A stretch of 64,000 bases of DNA. Source: Macrotrachela quadricornifera (taxonomy: Eukaryota; Rotifera; Eurotatoria; Philodinida; Philodinidae). The position numbers and the translations under genes are program-made. Each line of letters opens with the position of its first letter. The first letter of the stretch is position 1. Below the pieces are notes generated by a model, which saw only the letters and a program-made list of their open reading frames with translations, did no database searches and was not told the DNA's origin. The stretch spans positions 717,861 through 781,860 of the forward strand of contig JAJEKB010021191.1 in the NCBI GenBank assembly GCA_022393335.1, given 5' to 3'. Of this stretch, positions 35,566 to 46,609 are shown in pieces.

Positions 35566-38547
35566 TACCCAGGAGAGCAAAGGACGGGTAAAAGACTAGT
35601 TAGTTATACTAGTCATGACGCCCCGTCAGTCATTAGTCTTTTTCTCAAAACGTTTTAGACATGACTAGTCTGACACTGTTAGGAGTCAACATACCGTGTC
35701 CTGACTAGCTTACTGACGGGCGTCAGTATATCTGAAAAGTCTAGTTATTTTCATAAAAAAAGACTAGTCTTGACGATCCATTACAATGAGTTTTCGATGT
35801 GTATACAAATTTAAAAATATGGCTATATATCGAACATACTACAAGACTACATCTTACACTTTACACACGCACTAGTCATTCATACCGTTTGAAATATATT
35901 TTTTTAATTATACGTTGGCGTCTGAACTAGTCTAAATTATAGGAAGCAGCGAATATTAGACTCGAACATACATACCTTGTATCATATACTTATCTCCGTA
36001 AGCAATTGAACTATACAAGCTGCTATTCTATCAGTGACACCTCTAACTCTTTCAGACATAGCTTTCATGCATTAACTCTCAGTGAAACTCATAATACTAT
36101 TGAGTATAACATACATGCATTAATGTGAGCACAAAAATATGATGTAATAATGTATACGTATACAAATCGAAAGCTTCCATTTATTAATTGTGTAAAACAT
36201 TATTTCAGAAAATCATATCAAGAAATTTAGTTTTGAAAAATTTTTTATAAGGAAAAAATTATTTTTACTTTAAATAGAGGAAGTTTTTATTTACTAGCCA
36301 TTTTCTTTTAAGTTAAGAATTAGAAAATAGTAACATAACCATCAAATTCACATATTCAAGCATTTGTCTTTACAATGACTTTGCCATACTTTAGACAGAA
36401 AATTATTGATGGTTTCAATTGTAAAATATTATCTATTTGCCATTTATAATAATGTGACTTCACAAATTTCATCATTTCAGATTAAATAATTTCTTCTTAA
36501 CAATAGTACAAGTTTATGGTAGACAATTGCTAGACTAACTTCGCCATCGTGAACATTTCTATATTTAAATAGTCATAATATTTTGCCTCATGAGAGTTTT
36601 TAACTTAATTGAACACATTATAAGTAACTATCAATATGTATTGAACTAAGTGTAACAAACAGATTTCATAAACAACCGCTTAGTTCACACACAAAGATCA
36701 ATTAAGCTTTTGCAAGTGGAATAGAATTCAGGGGTAATAAGAACATACTCAACTATCGCTATAAAACGTGTATATTAAATTTCAGACTGATCTAGTTTAG
36801 ACAATATGCCAGTTTAAGTAAAACACTTTAAGATAATCCTTTAGCTAGTGTTCCATTCTGACAGGCGACAATTTTTTTTTTTTTTTTGTTTTTGCGTTTT
36901 ATTTGTAACACTCTGAAGTGCTTACACAAAAGGGGGGGGGGAGGGGAAAGAAGGAAAATAATATAAAATAAGAGGAAAGAGGAGCTGGAGAAGCATAAGG
37001 TACCGTGACTCATCAAGCCATAGCTGCGTCTCCGTTTACTAAGACCTAGAATTTTTTTCCCTTATACCATTTTAGAGACCGTTAAGGGAGGGAAGTGTAT
37101 TGCTTATGTATCAGTGGAATACGCGAATTTAATCCATTTTAATAAGAATACTTCGTGTCTATCGGTTAATTTCTTGGTTCTCTTCAGTCTAAAAAAGTGC
37201 CCTAGTGAGTCATTCTTCGTTTTTTTAAACTGATCCCAGTAAAATATATCTTCGAAAAACGGTGATTGTCTTAAATCAGATTTGTATATTCTTTCTAATC
37301 GTTTCTTTATATATCGTTGAGCATACGAATGAAGTGTTTGTTCTTTTGTTACTGTAAATAGGTCCTCTGTCGCAATATATGGACATCTATGAATTAGTCT
37401 AATGCCAATTCGAAATTTCCTGTCCAGGGCGTCTGTATGTGTTTTGGGTAGCAGTGGGTAAAAGGGGAAGAGCCACGCTAGATGTGGAAAAACGTATGCA
37501 AAGAAACTTTTTCTTAGTACATTTGTTGACATTATCCTGCCTTTTCTTAACCATTTCACTTTGGTAATTGCTCTCCCTATTTTTTCAATACTCATGTCAA
37601 TTGTTGGCTTTAATGACATTTTGTTTGTCCACGTGAAACCTAAGTATTTGAACTCATTTACTATATCCAGTCTTTGTCCTTCCATATATATTTTTATCTC
37701 GGGTCTTTCTATCTGGGAGTAAAATATCTGTCCGACTGTTTTCTGTACATTCATAGGTTGTTTCCATTTCTTTGCATATTCTACTAACCTGTTACAAACC
37801 TTTGAGCCTTCTTGTTCAATAAACTCTATGATCGGGGACAGTTTCCTCATGATGGGAGCCTTTATGAGCACACTTAGATCGTCCGCATAAATATAACTAG
37901 AATGCGCACCTGCACAAAGAGTTATATCACTATGATAAACAATGAAGAGGTAGGGGCTTAAGCTACTGCCTTGTGGAAGCCCTACCTCGACCTTAAATTT
38001 ATCTGACCTTTCTTCACCCAGAGCAATGAATGATTCACGATTTTCTAACCACGATATAATCATTTTCAGTAGTTCTATTGGCATTCCAAGTCTATTCAGC
38101 TTGGCTACCAATCCCATATGCCATACTGTATCATAAGTCAGGCGACAATGCAATAATAACGAGGATGAGGTGAAACACCTGTTAAAAGAATATCTATTTT
38201 AAACTTCACTGACACTTAGAATGTCCCAGACTGGTCCACACATGTATTCTGAGATTATTCGACTAATCTAATCCTGTCAGTGTGTTGCTATTCCAAAGAC
38301 TGACTAGTCCTAACGTTTACACGTAGTATTTAAGACTAGACTTGACTTGTATGCAAGTCCTCTCGGACTAGTCCAGACAAATATCTCAAAATAATTCGAC
38401 TGGTCCAGTCGTGCCAGTATGCCGCTTTTTAAAGTACTGACTAGTCTTGACGGCCACATAGACTATTTTAGACTGGACAGGACGGCTATTACGGACGTTT
38501 TGGACTAGACATGTTGCGAGTCCTCTCCTCTTTTTGCTTGCCTGGGC
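35566..38547. mobile_element. CCCAGG-ended transposon with many GACTAGTC motifs, at the unit 2/unit 3 junction
   Basis: The left end TACCCAGGAGAGCAAAGGA and the reverse complement of the right end (TAGCCCAGGCAAGCAAAAAG) share CCCAGG-N2-AGCAAA. Both subterminal regions (35590-35780 and 38210-38520) are studded with GACTAGTC, ACTAGTC or their variants, giving many short palindromes. No transposase was found; the only protein-coding part is a nested LINE (36873-38136). Without it the element is about 1.7 kb. It sits exactly where the upstream flank of unit 2 stops and unit 3 begins, so it is either an insertion at the junction or was involved in the duplication. Confidence 0.75.
36873..38136 (-). 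mobile_element. 5'-truncated non-LTR retrotransposon (LINE) with 13-bp target duplication
   Basis: The minus-strand frame 38153-37104 encodes the C-terminal part of a LINE reverse transcriptase. It starts inside motif A (YDTVWHMGL), then GLPQGSSLSP, the YADD active-site motif (at about 37890), a thumb region (FKYLGFTW), and a tail ending YSTDT. The endonuclease and the N-terminal RT motifs are missing, which is typical 5' truncation. After the stop come about 200 bases of 3' UTR with a G/C run (36930) and an A-rich tail (minus strand) ending at 36873. GACAGGCGACAAT (36860-36872) and GTCAGGCGACAAT (38137-38149) flank it as a target duplication with one mismatch. The few residues before YDTVW in the frame are host sequence. 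Confidence 0.9.
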
Positions 38548-39381
38548 TAGTTGTTGAAACCAAAATGATTCGAGTATGAGTGGAATTTCTCCGATGAAAT
38601 TCAATTGAACAATTTATATTTTAAAAAGAAAATGTTCCTATCGTTTATCATCAATTAAATCCAATGAACCATTTACTCAACAAGTTAAATTTGTTAGTTA
38701 AAATAATTTGATTAAACATTGTTCAAGCGATGAAAATAGGACTTGAGTATCTAAAAAGAAAACCAATGAAATCAACAAAACAAGCTTTGATTCATTTTGT
38801 ATACCTTAATAAAAATGTAACATAAGATGAGTAAGAGAGACATTATCCTAATACTATTCCACACAATTAACACGTGCGTCACATGTCTATCTTATCTGTT
38901 CTTCCTTCAGTTAGGATTAGTTTTTTTTTATTTGACGAAATTTTTCAAGAAAGAATATCAATATCTGATATAAAACTTCCTTTTCAGATTTGCCAAATAT
39001 TTTCAATCGAAATTCAATCAAATTTTGAACGTTTATACTTTAATTCGATTGATCAAGAGCTGATAAAAACACATTCAACTGGTTTGCTAATCAAAAGCTC
39101 GAATATGTTTTCGAGTTATATACCAAAAATAAACTAACAGTATGATCGTAAATACAGGTTAACTCATTTAAAACTTAGAAAATGATAAATTCAATGCTAG
39201 AATATTGATTTGAAAATCAAATGTAATTATATTCGGATAGAGATAAAACAAGAAGAAAAATATATGATAAAGTTCGATGCATTAATATATAAATATTTCA
39301 AATATTCTGTGATATTTTTTATTAAACGTTTTATTTTCAAGAAAAAAACGGATTAAGTACATAAAGAAAACAAGCCAAGTG

Positions 39382-39384
<3 letters not shown>

Positions 39385-39425
<41 letters not shown>
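39385..39425. repeat. TA dinucleotide microsatellite
   Basis: About 20 TA units just beyond the oxidase copy 3 stop codon, within the 3' flank. Copy 1 has a short TA run at a comparable place; in copy 2 the foldback at 24980 occupies it. Confidence 0.95.
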
Positions 39426-39428
<3 letters not shown>

Positions 39429-39460
39429 TTATTCAGAGAATAGATACATAAAAAAGGTTT

Positions 39461-42400
39461 TTACACTGAACACGGAGCTGTTCTCCAAGGATTTAAAGGT
39501 CCAAGTAAACGTGGATCATCGGTATTTTTTGGATAAAAAATTTGATAAGGATTAAGTAGCAATATGTTTTGCATATAAGCTGCATTCAATGGTGGCATTT
39601 GTGCTGTAGGTTTCGCAAGAAGTTCAGTTAACATTGGATCAGTATATTTCCAATTACTATAAACAATACTGTTAACATCATTTTGAATAAATGGTTCTGC
39701 TGTTTCAGCAGTTAATCCATTTTGAACATTGATAACACGAAAAGCTCTCATCATATCATCATCTTCATGAATAAGATTATGACAATGAAACATATAATCA
39801 CCTTTATGTGGACCAAATCTAATAATCACCCAAAGGTTTTGACTTGGACCAAGATAGAGAATATCTTTTGGTGCTAATACTTCATATGTATGTAATCCAC
39901 CATCACGATCACGTACAAGAATATAAAAATCAACTAGATGTACATGTATAGGATGGAACCAACCACCACCTGTCTCAAATTTCCAAAGTTCCCAAGTATT
40001 TTGTCCAATATCTCCTGCAGCAATTCTCACTGAATCCCAAGTTTCACCATTAATTACCCATTGATCACCTCTTCGTTCAAATTTCATTACTCGATGAGGT
40101 TCATCTTTTTCGATCAATTTAGTTGCGTCAGCAATATTCTCATCAGTTAAGGCTCGTTCAATTGGTTTTTCAGATATTGGACTGCCTATATTTTCATCAA
40201 ATACTGGCGAAGAATTGGGAATTGTTGATGATACCTCAATTTTAGCAAGATAATGACTATAACAAAAATAATCAACATCTTTCATAAAATCTTCATCTTG
40301 ATCATTCCATAAATATAAAGTTTGATTTGCGTAATTTCTAAAATCACAAACAATTTCATATCGTTCAGCAACACCAATTAATAATCCATGTAAAGGAAAT
40401 GTAACTGGTTTTCGTAGATATCCTGCATCACTTGCAAAAACTTTACATATTAGATGTGCTATATCTTGAAAAAGAGCATTTTTTATTTTGATTAAATATG
40501 GACGAGATACTGATGCATCTAAAAATCGTAAACGATACCATATTGGTTCAATTCGCATTACAGGAAATGGTATCCCAGAGACTAAATTTATATCACCATA
40601 AAAACTTTTTTCATCAGTACCATTTATGTCAAGTACCAATTGACAATTTAAATCAAGAACTTTATCTTGTAAAATCAAATGTAATTCTTTAATATCATCT
40701 AAATTCCATGGTTCGCCACAACCACCATCTTTCTTCTTCGAACTAACGATATATAAACCAGCAAGACCATGATAAGCATTAAAAGCTGTAATATGAACTG
40801 CATGATCATGATACCATTCCGTTGCTGGACGATTATCTGGATAAATATATTCTTTTGTTTCACCAAAACATGTTTCATCCTCAGCCCACCCATCCCAAGG
40901 TGGAGCACTTGCTGAACCATGATGATGTACACTAAATGGTGTTCCTTGTCGACTTCCAGTACAAGGTTTAAAATCTCCTTTAAAAATATTTCCAAGTTTA
41001 TTATTAAATCTTACAATATTTTCAACTCCAGTTGCAACATGAAATGTTGGTCCTGGTACTAGACCATTATAAGTCTTAAATGCTGTTTGTGGTTTTAATG
41101 CACATTCAGGTATAAGTTGTTCAAATACTGATAGTCTTACATCAATAACATCAATTATATGCGAAACTATGCAATGTCCATCGGAACGACATTCTTTTGA
41201 TAATGGATTAATAATTGTTGGATTTTTGAAAAGATTTCGAAATGGTCTCAAAGTAAATGGTGTTCCTGAAAAATAATTGACATTGTAATGTGAGATATCT
41301 TTGAACAGAATTCGAATTTTTCTCGAACTGATTCATTGAATCATCAAATTCATTAGAATGGTAATATCTCAAATCAAACAAAATGAATTTACTTACGAGC
41401 TTTAGCATCTGATTCACATTTGACTGGATCCGGGTCCGGTATAGGTTCATCAATTTTTGTTGTAGTTACATCAGGTGGTAATGCCGTCGTTGTTGTTTGT
41501 CCTAAAGAGAAAAATATTATAAGAACTTTTTCAGCACCTTTTTAGCAAAGAAAACCATATTTTACTCGAAAAATGAAAAATAGAAAATATAAATACGTAA
41601 AGTATTAATAGTTATGAATAAAAAGTCGAGAAATATATCTACTAATATAGTTGATCAATTAATCTTAGTTATATGTTCTCTGCTTTCCTCATCAAATATA
41701 TCTTTTATACTCATATCTGTATTCTAACAAAATATACATTACTCATACCATTGTTTGGTTGTCCATTATTGTTATTTGGTCGATTTTGAGGTAGATAATA
41801 GTTTGGTTTTCTTTCTCGTCTTTCGTAATAAATGTTTTTTTCTGATTTTCGTGAATATTCATTATCCGATCGTTCATCATACTCTTTAGCATTTGAAAAT
41901 GAACCAAAATTGCTACGAATTCTATCATTAAATCCACCTGTTCGAGGATTAATTCCTGGAATACCATCACCAAATACTAATAAACATAAACAACAAAATA
42001 TATTATACAATAGATAAAGAAAATAAAAAACACACAAGGTCGTGATTGATAAAATCGATGCATATCGATGTTTCCATTTATTAACACTCCGCTACTAACT
42101 AAACTGGCATAACCAGAAGAAATAAGTTGACCAAGTGAAAATATTCGACCATGTTTATTAATTAATGCTGGAACAATGTAAACTAAAACAATGAATAAAT
42201 TGTTAATTCCTATAAAGAACAATGATTATTTATTACCGTGTTTTTGAGAATAAATCATTGTTTGTTTAGTTAATCGATCAACAAATATAGGAGTTGATGG
42301 TAAAAAATTGAGAAATGGACCACGAAATGCTATCAAATAGAAATAATAAAATTATTTCAATGAAATGAAAAATTAAAGAAAACAAACGATTGTGATGACG

Positions 42401-43117
42401 AGCATATCGAGCTACAGGAATTCGAAATCGTCGATATGATGACTCATCATCATCGTTTACATAAACATTCATACGACCAAGAGTATATGGTGGTCGACGT
42501 CTCTATGAAATGAACAAAAAAAAACCGATTGAACTATAAACATATGAATGATTTACTTCATGTCCTTTATATGATCGTAGTTGTGGAAGACGTTGATCAA
42601 TATTATTATTATCATCATCATCGAGTGAATTCAATTCGGGTATTTCTTCTTTCTTCAAATCATCGAAAATCATTGTATCATCTATTGAAATATATAAAAT
42701 CATTAGTTAGTTACAGATTATGATGGAAATGTATTAACAAAGAGATTCAATATCGATAATCTCTGATTCAAAAAATATTAAAGAATTTCATTAATCTTAC
42801 TCAGGTCAGTTTTTACAGATGTTTTTTTAGTCCACGACGTATGTGAAGAAATGAAGAACGCCATTGAACCAACCATAATGAAAACAAGTACTAAAACTGT
42901 ACTGATAATTTTTATTTTATTTTTTGAAAAAGTGGTTGACCAGCATGATCTAAACAATAAAGATATCAAAATATATTTAACTTCATTAATTCAATGTCTA
43001 AAATATTCACTGTCTGTCTAATTGATGTTTTTTCAAATTTTTCTTTAAATTAATTTCTTCTTGTTCTTCACCCGCATTCACCTCACTATAGTTAATTTTG
43101 GCGATTGATTGTGACAT
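39461..43117 (-). CDS. Membrane-anchored bilirubin-oxidase-like multicopper oxidase, copy 3 (intact), 957 aa
   Basis: Nine exons, minus strand: 43117-43011, 42949-42801, 42681-42557, 42502-42388, 42329-42237, 42182-42036, 41976-41749, 41501-41397 and 41265-39461. Introns are GT-AG, and phases join over 2874 nt without a stop. Residues 1-45 are cytosolic; TM about 49-68; acidic linker 86-127 (DDDDNNN); scaffold ectodomain about 128-260 (FRGPFLNFLPSTP, GYASLVSSG, GIPGINPRTGGF); Asn/Thr-rich stalk to 356; oxidase head 385-957. Copper motifs: HHHG 470-473, WYHDH 507-511, HPIHVH 794-799, HCHNLIH 850-856, axial Met 861. The head resembles bilirubin oxidase/CotA (DGWAEDE, YHDHAVHIT, LRFLDASVSRPY), which oxidise phenols or tetrapyrroles and reduce O2 to water. 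Type II topology puts the head outside the cell. The head is one intronless exon, suggesting acquisition by transfer (inference). Confidence 0.9.
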
Positions 43118-46100
43118 TCAATACGGGTAAATGTCTAAAAAAAAAGGAAGAGTCGTATATTGAAAAATATATGTATATTTATTTGGGCGTCCAAGTAATT
43201 CAATTCCAGCAACATTGTTTCTAGTATTTTTCGAATGGAACATGAGCATCTTTATATATTTAAATGTCATTAAAAGATATCTTTTATCTACCGTATGCAC
43301 CCTTAGGTTTCATGTAAATAATAGTGAAAGTTTGTTAGGTTACTCTGTTGGGATTAAAGGTCAAATAACAGTAAAAACTCGGCATGCAACGAGTCCGGAA
43401 TATTCGGACTGGATGCATGCCTACTAAAGACTAAAACATGAGGGCACCCATAGGTGTCCTCCATATCTACTTGCGATGGTATCATATGGGAGGAATATAA
43501 TGAGCACTTTACGTTGTATATTTAAAAATGCATTACTATTCTTTCAACAAAGGCGAAAGCAAATTATTAGATTAGTGTTACTTGCCGTTTATTCTTACCT
43601 TATGAATTCTTCTATAATAATTTATTTTTCACTGCTAGGGTATATATAATGTTCTAATAATCTCTTTCTCTTTCTTATTACCATCTTATCTGTCGTTTTG
43701 AGCAAATATTGCTGCTACCATCATCTGACTGGTCTGCTCGAATCATGTGACAGATGCTCTTTATAAAATGTCCTTTTAGCTGAATACTCCAGATAAAAAT
43801 AGGTCGTTTAAATATTGTCCTTATATGAAAACGTCCTTTTTTCTTAGTTTAAAAAATTTCATATAAAATATACTGAATATCTAACTGACGTTGTTATTCA
43901 AAGATACAATCGTAGCGATAAAGTTACATGAATAAAGACTTTACTTATTCACTGATATACTAAATGAACTAAGAAAATAAATCTAAGATTGTTACATAGT
44001 CCTATCTATACGAACTTGATAATTAAAAAACAATTTAAAATGGTATCGAATGATTCTGTTATAATGGATGAGGTGTCAATATTGTTGTCATCTTCAGCAA
44101 CAGCTGAATTAATGATTAATAAAATAACGTCGAATAAGCAAAATCGATGTTAATATTTTATAGTTATTATTATTTGAAAAGGAAAAATTACAGTAAAATC
44201 AAGAGAATCAACAAACACTATAATTGATTAATGTTTATTTTGTATCAGACAGAATATTTTATTAATAGAGGATATTTTTTTCGAAGGAGATTTAGAGTGC
44301 ATCATATTTTCTAAAGAACTCAAACCCGACCATCCTTCGTTCTAGTCATTTTCTAAGGGTCATTAGTTACGGTTAACATTTATTCTAATATATTTGCTCC
44401 ATCATCCTCTTATCTCATATGTTAACAAATATCCATCTTTACTCTTGTCATCATGTGATTCACTTTGGGTGAATATTCTGTTTTTCTAATGCTTCGATAA
44501 AAGTACATTCAAATATTCTTATCATCATCATTCTTATCATCATGAGATTCGTCTTGGTTGAATATTCTGTTTTTTTCCGTACTTTAACGAAGATATACTA
44601 AACAATATTATTATCATCTAGTATGTCATATAATTACATCATCTCTCTGTCTTCCTCTTTCTCACCCATATGCACATAACATACAAAGAACTTTCATCTT
44701 CGTATTTATTGACACTATATCAATTCGTTTCTATATAATTTCGCAGATAAATATGAGAGTGAATTGCTTCTTAATTAATGCTCAGAAAGAGTAGTGAAAA
44801 TCTTAAGAATAAAAATGGAAGAAGTCTTGCTTCAATTGCGTGTTAGAATTTGGCAGAATAATTTACTTTTACTTTCATATAAAGCATTAGTATCCTGAAT
44901 GAGAAAATCAAAATTTTCTCTTACTCTCATATATATGCAACTAATCGATCGATCATCCCTTTTATTATTAGATAATTCTTTTGTATTTCAGCAAACATAT
45001 ACTAAACTAATTCTGTATACGCGTGTATTCTCTTCTATTTTTCGTCCTATCAAACCCTCTGACAAATCAACATCTTCGTTTCATACTAAAGCATCTCTAT
45101 CATGAAAAAAATGCATGGATAGGTAGTCCATTCTCAAACCTTTCAAAAATAATATGAAGTTCTCTGCAGAATTTCTTTTTTGATTAAAGATTCTTCTAAT
45201 TTGTGTATTCAATTAATCGAAAAAAACTCTTGCGTCTCCTCCTAGTTTGTGGTTTTTTGATCTAGTAACTTAAAATATATTTAATTTTCTTTGTTTAGAA
45301 AGAGTATACCGAAATGTATGATACTACAGAGTAATCTTCTTGATTAAGCTTTGTTTCTTTTAGTCATAGATTGTATGATCGTTTTTCTCTGCTAAAAAAT
45401 AAGAGTTTTAACCAAAAAAAGAACTCTGTAGTATTGTGTATATGTTGGTTTTAATTAAATAAACTTCAAATATTCAATGTTATTTTTTTTTCTTATCGTT
45501 TCATTTTATGAGTATCATAAAGACCATCTTTGTTCTTATCTTACTTTCTCTTGAGAGAAACATATGATATAATTATCAACTTGAATTATATGGTAACACT
45601 CTAGAATAGCTTTTCGAAAATGTTTTCGGACTAAATGTTTTTCGTTCTTTCGTCCTGCATGAAATATATATACGTAATGACGAAAAAACGGATAATATTT
45701 TATTCGAGAACATTTTTGAAAAAATACTTTAGCATATATTCGATCATATGACATTGAATCCTTTGTCTTTTTTTGTATCGATATATAAAGTCTTTTTAAA
45801 AGAAGAATTTTATTTAGTTACTTTTCAATTAGTTAGAAACATTACATACATACACCTACATATATAGGACAACTCCAACAATAAATAATTGATTAGGTAA
45901 GATTACATACACTATACTTTTTGACTAATGTATAGAAAAAAGTTCACCGAACTCTTGTAATAGATACATATATATATATATATATATATAGCTTTTGACT
46001 AAATAGTTAATCAATTTTTGCTCATATACAACTTGCTAAGGAGAATCAAAATTACCCAATTAGAATCAGCTGTTCACATGCCTTTTAAATATATATTCAA

Positions 46101-46609
46101 AATTTCTTTCTAACCCATCATACTCTATCATAAATTGCTAGAAAGTTAGATCAAAGCTCAGAGATCAAAAGAACATCAGAATCCGCTGTAAAGAACAATA
46201 CGGACGGAAAAATACTTTTGACCGACACAGTCGAAGCAACGAACATCATTAGTGGAAATTCATATTTTTTGCAATGAAATTTGACGAAGAGATAAAACAA
46301 AAACAGTAGGTAGATATAGTCCTTTTCGGTTATCATTTTATTCAGGTAAAGTAGTATATGAAAAACGAAGTCAGTAGATTTTATTAAATATCTATATGCC
46401 TTCAGTGATTACGCGTTCAAGCTAAAGATTTTTTCCTATAAACAAGATAGTAGTTTATAAAAACTGGAAAGAAGCAAATAGAAAAGCGATAAGGAGCCTG
46501 GAGAGGTTCAAAGGACTGACGCTTTATCTGTATCATGTAATGATATTCAAATTTAATTCTAGAAAGGTTTTTTTTTAGAGAGTTTATAATCAAATTAAAG
46601 AATATAATC
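43118..46609. other. Divergent intergenic region between oxidase copy 3 and the DyP gene
   Basis: About 3.5 kb without a recognised gene. The left 2.3 kb is the duplicated upstream flank of unit 3. The rest is single-copy AT-rich sequence with a TA run at about 45967-45991. The two genes start in opposite directions here, so both promoters lie in it. No shared regulatory motif was identified by eye. Confidence 0.4.

Larger units (their letters stand above)
38547..45410. repeat. Duplicated oxidase unit, copy 3
   Basis: The least disturbed copy: 3' flank shared with unit 2 (38547-39360), oxidase gene 39461-43117, and upstream flank 43118-45410 in the same order as in unit 1. The right edge near TTTTTCTCTGCTAAAAAATAAGA matches the edge of unit 1 near 16600. 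It contains none of the TTAA element, hAT MITE, minisatellite or intronic foldbacks seen in the other copies. Confidence 0.85.
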
